Source of the DNA: Aquabacter spiritensis
GTDB taxonomy: Bacteria > Pseudomonadota > Alphaproteobacteria > Rhizobiales > Xanthobacteraceae
Assembly: GCF_004346185.1 (NCBI RefSeq)
Contig: NZ_SMAI01000001.1
Coordinates: forward strand, 620,001-684,000
DNA length: 64,000 bases
Direction of reading: 5' to 3'
Both the position numbers and the translations under genes were made by a program. The notes beneath the pieces are model-generated. The model ran no database searches and had not been told where the DNA came from. It saw only the letters and a list, made by a program, of their open reading frames with translations. Shown here piece by piece: positions 45,015 through 54,225 of this stretch. How positions within the stretch are numbered: the first letter of the stretch is position 1; the number at the start of each line of letters is the position of its first letter.

Positions 45015-45186
45015 GACAATTCATGACCGCGATGCCTGACGGTGGTCCAGCAAACTTTGCTTCGCCATTGAGTCGCCGGTTTGGGTTCGGTTCGCCATCC
45101 ATGGTGGCTAGAGAGCTATTGATCGGTTTCGTTCCCCCGCACGTTCCGATCAGTGGAAAGGCGTCGGCGCAAGCCGGCGCCTTTTT
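45015..45186 (+). ncRNA. Candidate small RNA with intrinsic terminator
   Basis: No CDS explains the only canonical terminator in the window. Upstream of it, TGATCGG (45120-45126) pairs perfectly with CCGATCA (45146-45152) around a 19-base loop containing TTCCCCCGC, an anti-Shine-Dalgarno-like run. A stem, a C-rich loop and a terminator hairpin are the usual layout of alphaproteobacterial trans-acting sRNAs. The 5' end is a guess from a weak promoter. It could instead be the 3' UTR of the nucleotidyltransferase mRNA. Confidence 0.42.
45157..45186 (+). terminator. Canonical Rho-independent terminator
   Basis: GGCGTCGGC (45160-45168), GCAA tetraloop, GCCGGCGCC (45173-45181), then TTTTT. The stem has nine pairs with one G-T wobble, and the flanking AAA (45157-45159) can pair with the first T residues. 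Confidence 0.85.
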
Positions 45187-45397
45187 CCGTTCGAGCCCCT
45201 GCACCGCTCCTCTGCGGCCGGGTCAGGACGTGCGGCTTCCCACTGGGGCGGATCGATCACGCCCGTTCTCCTTCTGCAGCCGCCTCCGGTCGGGTGGAAC
45301 CCTGCGGATCAGATCCTCCGTCCACAAGTTTCGAAAGAGACCATTTTGCTATCAGGCGGCATCGCCATCCGAACGCTACGTGCTCTAAAGTTCCGGT

Positions 45398-46327
45398 ATG
45401 TCCCCCCGTCTTCCGATTCCCGATCTTGACGCACTGCGCGCCGGCGGAAAACGCATCGTGGCGCAGGCGCTCGCCGCGAGCGAGACGCGCCGCGGCACAC
45501 CGGAGCTCGTCGCCCTTCTCGACGCGGCTGCCCAATCGGCCAAGGCGCATGTGCTCGGCCTCACCGGACCGCCCGGCGTCGGGAAATCGACACTGACCCA
45601 CACGCTGGTCCAGCGGGCCCGGGCGGCAGGCGAGACCATCGCCGTTCTCGCCGTCGACCCCTCTTCGCGCCGGACCGGCGGCGCGCTGCTCGGTGACCGC
45701 GCCCGCATACAGACCGACCCCGAGGATCGCGGTGTGTTCGTCCGCTCGATGGCCGCGCGGGATCGGCTCGGCGGGCTATCCGACGACGCGGTGGCGGCGA
45801 TGGTTCTGCTGCGGGCGGTCTATGATCGGGTGATCGTGGAGACCGTCGGCGTCGGCCAGTCGGAGGCCGATATCGACCTCGTCGCCGACACCGTGGTCCT
45901 GTGCATCCAGCCCGGCTCCGGCGACAGCCTGCAATTCATGAAGGCGGGCGTGATGGAGTTGCCGGACATCATCGTCATCACCAAGGCCGACATGGCCGAC
46001 ATCGCGCGGCGCGCGGCGGCCGACGTCTCGGGCGCGTTGTCCCTCAATGGGACGAGCGGGGCCTGGCGCGTGCCGGTGGTGCGGGTCTCCGCCGCCAGCG
46101 GCGAGGGCCTCGACGTGCTCGATGCGGCGATCACCGAGCACCGCGCCCACCTTGCGCAGGCCGGGCGGCGCAGCGCACGCCGCGCCGCGCAGGAAGAGCG
46201 CTGGGTGGAGGAGGCGATCCGGGTCCGGTTCGGCACGGAGGGACTGAAAGCGGTGCGCGGCCTTTCGGAGCGGGGCGGCCCGTTCGCGCGCGAGGCGGCT
46301 TTCGCGGCGCGCTTAACCCGCTCGTAA
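45398..46327 (+). CDS. meaB: Methylmalonyl-CoA mutase-associated GTPase MeaB
   Basis: 309 residues. Walker A GLTGPPGVGKSTLTHTL (residues about 54-70), switch VDPSSRRTGGALLGDRARI, the ETVGVGQSE element (G3), and base recognition ITKADMAD. MeaB protects and loads B12-dependent methylmalonyl-CoA mutase. The mutase genes are not in the window. The start is 211 bases after the T-run terminator. ArgK/YgfD are names used for the same family. Confidence 0.9.
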   Translation: MSPRLPIPDLDALRAGGKRIVAQALAASETRRGTPELVALLDAAAQSAKAHVLGLTGPPGVGKSTLTHTLVQRARAAGETIAVLAVDPSSRRTGGALLGDRARIQTDPEDRGVFVRSMAARDRLGGLSDDAVAAMVLLRAVYDRVIVETVGVGQSEADIDLVADTVVLCIQPGSGDSLQFMKAGVMELPDIIVITKADMADIARRAAADVSGALSLNGTSGAWRVPVVRVSAASGEGLDVLDAAITEHRAHLAQAGRRSARRAAQEERWVEEAIRVRFGTEGLKAVRGLSERGGPFAREAAFAARLTRS

Positions 46328-46390
46328 GCTTAATTCCCGAAAACTCTCTTCGAACCGGCGCAGAGCGCGTCGGTGCGTCGAGGGTTTGTC

Positions 46391-47599
46391 ATGGCAGTCC
46401 GTCACGTTGGCCGCTGGTCGGCCCACTTGTTCGCCGCCTGGCTTCTGTCGGGCATAGCGGGGGCGCAGAGCCTTCCGTCCGACACCATCCTGCCCGCCGA
46501 CGCCTTCCTCCCATCCGATGTCTTTCTCTCGCGGGCCGCCGCCGACCGCGCCCAGCCGCCGCTGCTGGGCGCGCCGGCCCGCGCTCTGCGCGTGGCGACG
46601 TTGGAATGGCCCTATCCCGATTTCGCCTTGCCGGCCGCTGGCGACGAGGCCGCCTACGCCTTCCCGCCGCCGCTCGTGCTCAGCCCGGCGCTGCCTCCGA
46701 TCGCCGATGCAGAACTGGCGGAAGGCGACCCGCCGCTGATCTTCGGCCCCTCCCCCGCAACCGATCTCGCATATGCCGAGTTGGCGTTGGATCTGGTCTT
46801 GGCCTTGCCCGGGCTGGACGGCGCCATGGACATGGCCGAGGGTGATCCGCCCGCCTACGGCCCGGATTTCGCCGGGGCTGACGAAGCGGAGCCTTCGGTC
46901 GCGCGGCACCTGAGGAACGAGCCGACCGAGGCGGAGATCCGCCTTTTGGTGCGTCTCGATCCCTATGCCACCGAGCTGTTCGCCGACGAGGGGCCGCCGC
47001 TCTATCACGATCCGGCGATCGTGTTCGGCTTCGAGACTGAACGCTTCCCACCCTTACCGTTCGAATATGCGGCGCTGCCGGCGACCTTGACACTGGTCCC
47101 GCTTCCCCTGGCGGCGCCCTCCCGCCGGGCCGGCGAAACCGAGATCACGGGGACCAATTTCGCAATGCGCCTGGGTCTCGAAGGTCCGGACCGGGCGCGG
47201 GCGGAAAAATGTCTGGCGGAAGCGATCTATTTCGAAAGCCGGGGTGAGCCCAAGCGGGGCCAGATCGCGGTTGCGCAAGTGGTGATGAACCGCGTGGTCT
47301 CGGGCTTCTACCCCGCCGATGTCTGCCGCGCCGTCTATCAGAACGCCCACCGCCGGAACGCCTGCCAGTTCACCTTCGCCTGCGACTATGTGAAGGACGT
47401 GGTCCGCGAGCCGGACATGTGGGTCCAAGCCAAGGAGATCGCCGCCGGCATGCTGGACGGCCAGCTCTGGCTGGAAAGCGTCGGCCGCGCCACCCACTAC
47501 CACGCTTATTGGGTCCGGCCGAGTTGGGTGCGGGAGATGCGCAAGCTCGACCGGATCGGCGTGCACACCTTCTATCGACCGCGGCGCTGGGACGGGTAA
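46391..47599 (+). CDS. Cell wall hydrolase, SleB/CwlJ domain
   Basis: 402 residues from the ATG at 46391 (GAGGG about eight bases upstream; a GTG at 46373 is also in frame). Signal peptide ends SGIAGAQS. A central Pro/Ala/acid-rich stretch (about residues 30-250) has no recognised domain and is probably extended. The C-terminal hydrolase domain (about 265-395) has CLAEAIYFESRGEPKRGQ with the likely catalytic glutamate, AQVVMNRV, and ATHYHAYWVRPSW. In this family the domain acts as a lytic transglycosylase or amidase on peptidoglycan. Convergent with the malic enzyme gene, a perfect hairpin between. Confidence 0.85.
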   Translation: MAVRHVGRWSAHLFAAWLLSGIAGAQSLPSDTILPADAFLPSDVFLSRAAADRAQPPLLGAPARALRVATLEWPYPDFALPAAGDEAAYAFPPPLVLSPALPPIADAELAEGDPPLIFGPSPATDLAYAELALDLVLALPGLDGAMDMAEGDPPAYGPDFAGADEAEPSVARHLRNEPTEAEIRLLVRLDPYATELFADEGPPLYHDPAIVFGFETERFPPLPFEYAALPATLTLVPLPLAAPSRRAGETEITGTNFAMRLGLEGPDRARAEKCLAEAIYFESRGEPKRGQIAVAQVVMNRVVSGFYPADVCRAVYQNAHRRNACQFTFACDYVKDVVREPDMWVQAKEIAAGMLDGQLWLESVGRATHYHAYWVRPSWVREMRKLDRIGVHTFYRPRRWDG

Positions 47600-47629
47600 C
47601 GGCTTCGCCGACGCCGCACGAGGTCTGGC

Positions 47630-47665
47630 CGCGAGACGGCCCGGCGCTCGCCGCACCGTCTCGCG
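47630..47665. terminator. Inverted repeat between convergent SleB-like and malic enzyme genes
   Basis: CGCGAGACGG (47630-47639) and CCGTCTCGCG (47656-47665), perfect 10-bp arms with a 16-base loop, in the 79-base gap. No T-tract on either strand. Confidence 0.5.
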
Positions 47666-47678
47666 ATCGCCCGCCGGA

Positions 47679-49970
47679 TCAGAGCGCCCCCTGCGCCTCC
47701 ACCACGGCCACGGCCGTCATGTTCACGATGCCGCGCGCCGTGACCGAGGGGCCGAGGATATGGGCCGGCTTGGCGGTCCCCATCAGGATCGGGCCGACCG
47801 GAAGCGCGTCACCGAGCACCTTCAGCATGTTATAGGCGATGTCCGCAGCGTCGAGGTCGGGCATGACCAGGACATTGGCGACGCCGGAGAGCCGAGAATG
47901 CGGGAACGTGCGCTCGCGAATGTCTTCGAGCAGCGCCGCATCCGCCTGCATCTCGCCGTCGACTTCGAGCGAGGGGTCGCGCTGGAGGATCAGATCCAGA
48001 GCCGCCCGCACCCTTCTCGCGCAATTGGTGTCGTTACTGCCGAAATTCGAATGTGACAGCAGCGCCACCTTCGGCTCGATCCCGAAGCGCCGAACATGGG
48101 CCGCGGCGAGGATGGTCATTTCCGCGAGATCGGCGGGGGTGGGTTCGGTCTGGATCTGCGTGTCGCAGAGGAAGAAATTGCCCTTCGGCGTGATCAGCAG
48201 CGAGAGCGCCGCAAGCTCCTTCACCCCCGGCGCCAAGCCGATAATGTCCCGCACATGCCGGTAATGGCGCATGAAGCGCCCCTCGATGCCGCACAGCATC
48301 GCGTCGGCGACACCCTTGCGGACCGCGAGAGCGGAGATGATGGTGGAGGAGGTGCGCACCAAAGTGCGCGCCGCATCCGGCGTCACGCCCCGGCGGCCGG
48401 CAATCTCGACATAAGAGCGCACGAAGTCGCGATAACGCGGATCGTCCTCGGGATTGACGACCTCGAAGTCCCGGCCCGGCTGAATCGAAAGGCCGAAGCG
48501 CTTGAGGCGATTGTCGAGGACGCTCGGCCGCGCCACGACGATCGGGTGCGCGATCCCTTCCTCGACCACCGCCTGGACCGCACGCAGCACGCGCTCATCC
48601 TCGCCCTCGGCATAGATGACGCGCTTCTTGTTCTGCTTCGCACGCTGGAAGAGCGGCCGCATGATGAAGCCGGAGCGGAAAACGAAATGGTCGAGCTTGT
48701 CGATATAGGCTTCGAAATCGGCGATCGGCCGGGTGGCGATGCCGGTCTCCATCGCCGCCTTAGCGACGGCCGGAGCGATCCGCAGAATGAGTCGTGGGTC
48801 GAACGGCGAGGGAATGATGCTGTCCGGGCCGAACGAGCGGGTCTCGCCGCCATAGGCGCGGGCCACCACATCCGACGGCGTCTCGCGGGCGAGCGCGGCG
48901 ATGGCTTCCACCGCCGCCATCTTCATCTCGGCATTGATGTCGGTGGCGCCCACGTCCAGCGCACCGCGGAAGATATAAGGGAAGCAGAGAACGTTGTTGA
49001 CCTGGTTCGGGAAGTCCGAGCGGCCGGTGCAGATCATGGCGTCGGGCCGCACGGCGCGGGCCTCTTCGGGCATGATCTCCGGGTTCGGGTTGGCGAGGGC
49101 GAGGATGAGCGGGCGCTCCGCCATGCGCTTCACCATGTCCTGCGTCAGCACGCCGCCGGCGGACAGGCCGAGAAAGATGTGCGCACCCTCGATCACGTCG
49201 CCGAGCTTCCGCGCGTCGGTCTTCTGCGCATAGACCGATTTGTAGGCGTCCATCAGGGTTTCGCGGCCCTCATAGACCACGCCCTCGATGTCGCAGACCC
49301 AGATATTCTCGCGCCTGGCACCCAGCGTCACCAGGAGGTTGAGGCAGGCGATGGCGGCCGCGCCGGCGCCCGAAGCGACGATCTTCAGGTCCTCGATCTT
49401 GCGGTTGCCGATCTCCAGCGCATTACGAACCGCGGCGCCCACGATGATCGCCGTGCCGTGCTGGTCGTCGTGGAAGACCGGGATCTTCATGCGCGCGCGC
49501 AATTGCTTCTCGACCTCGAAGCATTCCGGCGCCTTGATGTCCTCGAGATTGATGCCGCCGAAGGTCGGCTCCAGCGCCGCTACGGTCTCGACCAGATGGT
49601 CGACCTCGGTCGCGGCCACCTCGATGTCGAAGACGTCGATCCCGGCGAACTTCTTGAACAGAACCGCTTTGCCCTCCATCACCGGCTTGGAGGCGAGAGG
49701 GCCGATATTGCCGAGCCCGAGCACGGCGGTCCCGTTCGAGACAACGGCGACGAGATTCGCGCGGATTGTCAGTTCGGCGGCCAGAAGCGGATCGGCGACG
49801 ATGGCTTCGCAGGCGGCCGCCACGCCGGGGGAATAAGCGAGGGCGAGGTCGCGCTGATTGCCGAGCGGCTTGGTGGCCTGGATCTCAAGCTTTCCGGGGC
49901 GCGGCAGGCGATGATAGACGAGAGCCCCAGATTTGAGGTCGTCTGAGATGTTCGACATGTTGGACGCCAT
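47679..49970 (-). CDS. maeB: NADP-dependent malic enzyme with phosphotransacetylase-like domain
   Basis: 763 residues from the ATG at 49970, which follows GGGGGAGG closely; 68 upstream codons are open but not protein-like. The malic half (about 1-430) has [48 protein letters not shown] and the NAD(P) fold [15 protein letters not shown]. The second half (about 440-763) is a phosphate acetyltransferase-like domain that is regulatory and usually catalytically inactive ([23 protein letters not shown]). Decarboxylates malate to pyruvate for gluconeogenesis or NADPH. Divergent from the next gene. Confidence 0.95.
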   Translation of the reverse strand: MASNMSNISDDLKSGALVYHRLPRPGKLEIQATKPLGNQRDLALAYSPGVAAACEAIVADPLLAAELTIRANLVAVVSNGTAVLGLGNIGPLASKPVMEGKAVLFKKFAGIDVFDIEVAATEVDHLVETVAALEPTFGGINLEDIKAPECFEVEKQLRARMKIPVFHDDQHGTAIIVGAAVRNALEIGNRKIEDLKIVASGAGAAAIACLNLLVTLGARRENIWVCDIEGVVYEGRETLMDAYKSVYAQKTDARKLGDVIEGAHIFLGLSAGGVLTQDMVKRMAERPLILALANPNPEIMPEEARAVRPDAMICTGRSDFPNQVNNVLCFPYIFRGALDVGATDINAEMKMAAVEAIAALARETPSDVVARAYGGETRSFGPDSIIPSPFDPRLILRIAPAVAKAAMETGIATRPIADFEAYIDKLDHFVFRSGFIMRPLFQRAKQNKKRVIYAEGEDERVLRAVQAVVEEGIAHPIVVARPSVLDNRLKRFGLSIQPGRDFEVVNPEDDPRYRDFVRSYVEIAGRRGVTPDAARTLVRTSSTIISALAVRKGVADAMLCGIEGRFMRHYRHVRDIIGLAPGVKELAALSLLITPKGNFFLCDTQIQTEPTPADLAEMTILAAAHVRRFGIEPKVALLSHSNFGSNDTNCARRVRAALDLILQRDPSLEVDGEMQADAALLEDIRERTFPHSRLSGVANVLVMPDLDAADIAYNMLKVLGDALPVGPILMGTAKPAHILGPSVTARGIVNMTAVAVVEAQGAL

Positions 49971-50200
49971 GTCCTCCCCCAACATTCTCTTGGGCCATCC
50001 GGCCGTCTGACCCGGTCCGGGCGCTATATCCCGGAACGGGGCGGCACGGTAGCGGCCTCGGGTTGCGATGTCACCCGCTGTCGCCGAGCCGGGGCAAATC
50101 TCGGCATTTCGCCGCATCCGTGTTTCGCCAATTTGCCGCACCGGTGCATTGCGGTTGTCGCGAGGTTCGCGCACGGTGCGCGCAAGGCGGGAGAACGCCC

Positions 50201-52174
50201 ATGAAGAAGCTTTTGGTTGGCCTCGTCGCCGTCGCGGTCCTCGTCGGCGGGGGATTTCTCGGGCTGGTGCAATACAGCCAGGCCCGCGCCCGTGCCGAGG
50301 TGGACCGGGTGTTCCAGGAGCTGCGCGCGGCAGGGCGGGAGGCGACCCACGGCCCCGTCGGCTTCGACCTCTATGCCCGCACCCTCACCGTCGCCGACAT
50401 CCGGATCGCGGCGCGCGACGGCATCGTCGTCACCGCTGCGAGCCTGATCGTGTCCGGAATTGCCCAGACCGAAGGCGGCGACATCGCCGCCCGCCGGATC
50501 GAGGCGAACGCCCTGAGCCTGTCCCTGCCGAACGCACAGGCCGGATCTACGGCGACTTATCTCGTCCCCTCGCTGGTGGTCACGGACTATTCCGGCCCGC
50601 CGACTTTGGTCTCGGGCGGCGCGAATGACGGCCACACCGCGCTGCGGCTGACACTGCGCCAGCTCGCCGCGACGACTGCGTCGCGCATTTCAGCACCGGC
50701 GGTGACCGCACGCCTCTCGATGCCCGGCGCGGATGGCGCGCAGATCTCGACCGAAATCGTCTACACCAATCTCTCGACCGAGCGGCTCGAACACGGCCGC
50801 ATGGCACATACCGGCTTCGACCGCGTGACCTTCGTCACGGCCGGCTCGCCGGGCGACCCAGCTTCGTCAATGAAAGGACGCCTCGACGGCTTTTCAGCCA
50901 GCAACGTCGATACGGCACCGCTGCGTGCGCTGGCAGAGGGCGAAGCGATGGGCGGCTATGCGACGTTCTACGAGAAGGTCTCTGCCGCGGCCTATGTGGT
51001 CGAATATGGCGACGGTACCACCATGCAGGTGGGCAGCGCGCAGGGCGAGGGCTTCGCCATCGACCCGGGCGTTCTGACGCTCGACCGGCTGGATGAGATG
51101 GATATGTTCGGGGCGAGCAGCACCGCGCTGAACCGCGAGGACGGCTTGCGCCGGATCGGGGCGAGCGGCGACCGCCTGAAGGGCTGGGCCTTCGCCTCCA
51201 TGACTCTTCGCGACGTCGCGGCGCGTGACGAAACCGCCACGATGACGGCGCGTTCGCTCACCCTCAGCGATTTCAAGGACGGGCGGCTCGGCGCGTTCAC
51301 GGTCGAGGGCATGGGCAGCGAGGAGGACGGCGAGCCCGGGACGACGATGGACAAGGGGGTGCTGCGCGGGTTGACCTTCCTGCCGTTGCTTGAACTCTCG
51401 GCGACGCGCGGCGAGGCTGGCGACGCCCTGGGCGTCGAAGCCGCTCTGGCCTTGCTGCGGGCGATCGAGGGCATCGAGGTCTCGGGCCTCATCGTGCCCC
51501 AGGCCCACGGTGGGCCTCCGCTCAAGGTGAAAAGCCTCTCCCTCGGCTGGGGCCAATATATCGGGCTGGTGCCGACAAGCTTCGCCCTGGCGGCGACCGG
51601 GCTGGAGGTCGCGGTGCCTTCCGACGAGCCGATGCCTCTCACTCTGCTCGCCGATGCGGGCCTGAAGACGGTGGCGCTCGATCTCGACCTCGCCCTCGGC
51701 TACGACCCCGCCGCCCAGGCGATCGTCCTGTCGCCGGCCTCCGCCCGGATCGACACCGCTTTCGCCATTTCCTTGGAGGCGCGGCTCGCCGAGGTGGCGC
51801 GCAGCGCGTTCGAGGATCCGATCTCGGCTCTGTCCGCCGCCCCCCGGATCGAGGTCGGCCCGGCAAAGCTCACGCTGACCGATCTCGGCATTGTCGGCCT
51901 GCTGCTGAAGACGCGGGCCGACCGGCTCGGCATCGCCCCTGAGGATCTGCGCGCCGAACTGGTCTCGACCATTCGCCAGCAAGCCGCGCAGCTCGCGCCG
52001 CTCTCGCCCGACGCACCCGCCCTCGGCGAGGCGATCGCCGCCTTCCTCGCCAAGCCCGGCACGCTCACCGTGACGCTGACGCCGCGGGAGAGCGTCAAGC
52101 TGATGGATCTGATCGCGGGCGATCCGCTCCTCGCGATCCAGGACTTCTCGGTGACCGCGATCAACACCCCCTGA
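50201..52174 (+). CDS. Membrane-anchored hypothetical protein
   Basis: 657 residues; ATG with GGGAG about eight bases upstream. An N-terminal signal anchor MKKLLVGLVAVAVLVGGGFLG is followed by a large exported region with beta-type repeats: TLTVADIRIAARDGIVVTAA, IEANALSLSLPNAQAG, TMTARSLTLSDFKDGRLGAF, IGLVPTSFALAATGLEV. The tail PGTLTVTLTPRESVKLMDLI ends near residue 650. I recognise no named family; the style resembles AsmA-like or DUF945/YdgA-like periplasmic proteins. It ends nine bases before the convergent aspS stop. Confidence 0.75.
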   Translation: MKKLLVGLVAVAVLVGGGFLGLVQYSQARARAEVDRVFQELRAAGREATHGPVGFDLYARTLTVADIRIAARDGIVVTAASLIVSGIAQTEGGDIAARRIEANALSLSLPNAQAGSTATYLVPSLVVTDYSGPPTLVSGGANDGHTALRLTLRQLAATTASRISAPAVTARLSMPGADGAQISTEIVYTNLSTERLEHGRMAHTGFDRVTFVTAGSPGDPASSMKGRLDGFSASNVDTAPLRALAEGEAMGGYATFYEKVSAAAYVVEYGDGTTMQVGSAQGEGFAIDPGVLTLDRLDEMDMFGASSTALNREDGLRRIGASGDRLKGWAFASMTLRDVAARDETATMTARSLTLSDFKDGRLGAFTVEGMGSEEDGEPGTTMDKGVLRGLTFLPLLELSATRGEAGDALGVEAALALLRAIEGIEVSGLIVPQAHGGPPLKVKSLSLGWGQYIGLVPTSFALAATGLEVAVPSDEPMPLTLLADAGLKTVALDLDLALGYDPAAQAIVLSPASARIDTAFAISLEARLAEVARSAFEDPISALSAAPRIEVGPAKLTLTDLGIVGLLLKTRADRLGIAPEDLRAELVSTIRQQAAQLAPLSPDAPALGEAIAAFLAKPGTLTVTLTPRESVKLMDLIAGDPLLAIQDFSVTAINTP

Positions 52175-52183
52175 TCGGGCCGC

Positions 52184-53956
52184 TCACTTCTGCGGCAGGT
52201 TCAGCCGGATATGCAGGTCGCGCAATTGCTTGGGGGCGACCTCGGATGGTGCGCCCATGAGCAAATCGAGCGCCTGCTGGTTCATCGGGAAGAGCGAGAT
52301 TTCACGCAGATTGGTCACCCCGCACAGCAGCATGACGATGCGGTCGATGCCGGCCGCCATGCCGCCATGGGGCGGCGCGCCATACTGGAACGCGCGATAC
52401 ATGCCGCCGAACCGCTCGACCACCGTCTCCTCGCCATAGCCGGCGATTTCGAACGCCTTCACCATCGCCTCGGGCCGATGGTTGCGGATGCCGCCGGAGG
52501 CGATCTCATAGCCGTTGCAGGCGATGTCGTACTGGAACGCCTTGATGGTGAGGGGATCCTGCCCGGTGAGCGCGTCGAGCCCGCCTTGCGGCATGGAGAA
52601 GGGATTGTGGGAGAAGTCGACCTTCTTCTCCTCCTCGTTCCATTCGTACATCGGGAAATCGACGATCCAGGCGAGTTCGTAGCGCTCGGTGTCGACGAGC
52701 TTCAGCTCCTCGCCGACCTTGGTGCGCGCGACGCCTGCGAATTTGTAGAATTTGGCTGGGTCGCCCGCGACGAAGAAGGCGGCATCGCCCGCCTGGAGGC
52801 CGAGTTGAGCGCGGATCGCGGCGGTGCGTTCGGGGCCTATATTGTTGGCGAGTGGACCTGCGCCCTCCCCCCCTTCGCGCCACATGATGTAGCCGAGCCC
52901 CGGCTGCCCCTCCCCTTGCGCCCATGCATTCATGCGGTCGCAGAAGGCGCGGCTGCCGCCGGTGGGGCCGGGAATCGCCCACACTTCGTTCTTCGGGTCT
53001 TCGAGCATGCGCGCGAACACCTTGAAGCCGGAGCCGCGGAAATGCTCCGACACGTTTTGCATCACCAGCGGGTTGCGCAGGTCCGGCTTGTCGGTGCCGT
53101 ATTTGCGCAACGCCTCGGCATAAGGGATGCGCGGCCAGTCCTTGGTGACCGGCTTGCCGTTCGCGAACTCCTCGAACACGCCGGTAATCACCGGCTGAAC
53201 CGCCGCGAACACGTCTTCCTGCTCGACGAAGCTCATCTCCAGGTCGAGCTGGTAGAATTCGCCGGGCAGCCGGTCGGCGCGCGGGTCTTCGTCGCGAAAG
53301 CAGGGCGCGATCTGGAAATAGCGGTCGAAGCCGCTCATCATGATGAGCTGCTTGTATTGCTGGGGCGCCTGGGGCAGCGCGTAGAACTTGCCGGGATGGA
53401 TGCGCGAGGGCACAAGAAAGTCGCGCGCGCCCTCGGGCGAGGAGGCGGTGAGGATCGGCGTCTGAAATTCGAAAAAGCCCTGATCCTTCATCCGGCGGCG
53501 GATGCCGTCGATCACCCGCCCGCGGGTCATGATGTTGTTGTGGATGCGCTCGCGCCGCAGGTCGAGGAAGCGGTAGCGCAGCCGGATGTCCTCGGGATAA
53601 TCCTGCTCGCCGAACACTGGAAGCGGCAGTTCGGCCGCCGGGCCGAGCACTTCCAGCTCGGTCGCATAGATTTCGATCCGGCCGGTGGCGAGATCGGCAT
53701 TCTCCGTCCCCTCGGGACGCAGGCGCACCTTGCCGTCGAACCGCACCACCCATTCCGCGCGCAGCTTCTCGGCGCCGGCAAAGGCCGGGCTGTCGGGATC
53801 CACGACCACTTGTGTCAGTCCGTAATGATCGCGCAAATCGATGAACAGCACGCCGCCATGGTCGCGGATGCGATGGCACCAGCCGGACAGGCGGACCGTC
53901 GCTCCCACTTGGGCGTCGGTGAGCTGGCCGCAGGTGTGCGAGCGGTAGCGATGCAT
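52184..53956 (-). CDS. aspS: Aspartate-tRNA ligase
   Basis: 590 residues, the full bacterial size. The start at [12 protein letters not shown] is the conserved family N-terminus; 82 open codons upstream are non-coding. OB-fold tRNA-binding domain ([26 protein letters not shown]), class II motif 2 region ([20 protein letters not shown]), GAD insertion, and motif 3 [22 protein letters not shown]. Charges tRNA-Asp; alphaproteobacterial AspRS is often non-discriminating (also tRNA-Asn), which cannot be tested here. Divergent from a GGDEF-EAL gene. Confidence 0.97.
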   Translation of the reverse strand: MHRYRSHTCGQLTDAQVGATVRLSGWCHRIRDHGGVLFIDLRDHYGLTQVVVDPDSPAFAGAEKLRAEWVVRFDGKVRLRPEGTENADLATGRIEIYATELEVLGPAAELPLPVFGEQDYPEDIRLRYRFLDLRRERIHNNIMTRGRVIDGIRRRMKDQGFFEFQTPILTASSPEGARDFLVPSRIHPGKFYALPQAPQQYKQLIMMSGFDRYFQIAPCFRDEDPRADRLPGEFYQLDLEMSFVEQEDVFAAVQPVITGVFEEFANGKPVTKDWPRIPYAEALRKYGTDKPDLRNPLVMQNVSEHFRGSGFKVFARMLEDPKNEVWAIPGPTGGSRAFCDRMNAWAQGEGQPGLGYIMWREGGEGAGPLANNIGPERTAAIRAQLGLQAGDAAFFVAGDPAKFYKFAGVARTKVGEELKLVDTERYELAWIVDFPMYEWNEEEKKVDFSHNPFSMPQGGLDALTGQDPLTIKAFQYDIACNGYEIASGGIRNHRPEAMVKAFEIAGYGEETVVERFGGMYRAFQYGAPPHGGMAAGIDRIVMLLCGVTNLREISLFPMNQQALDLLMGAPSEVAPKQLRDLHIRLNLPQK

Positions 53957-54225
53957 GGAGACGGCCTTTTTCGGACAAGGAGGCGCACGGCGGCCGCCGT
54001 GCGGCGCCGCAGGCCGCCGGAAGGTGCATGGGCGTCCTGCCTTGTCAAGACGCCGCCACGCGTGCCGCAGCGTCCTGAGACGTCGCAGGCGCGGCAAATG
54101 GGGCGTTTTGGGCCGCGATCGGCGCGCGGCGGCGTGAAGAAAATGACGGCGGCATATACAGCGCTCTAGGTCCCGGCCCGGTTCCCGTATAACTTCGGAC
54201 AATGAGGGTCGGCCAAGGGAAGCTC

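Noticed and set aside
44806-45397. Lasso-peptide precursor beside the ABC/nucleotidyltransferase pair
   Set aside because: No short ORF with a good RBS and a core starting Gly and carrying Asp/Glu at position 7-9 was found; cyclase and peptidase genes are also absent.
48096-49946. 616-codon frame antisense to the malic enzyme gene
   Set aside because: Composition typical of reverse complements of GC-rich genes; no start signal, no domain.
52211-54169. 652-codon frame antisense to aspS
   Set aside because: Same shadow pattern; aspS is unambiguous.
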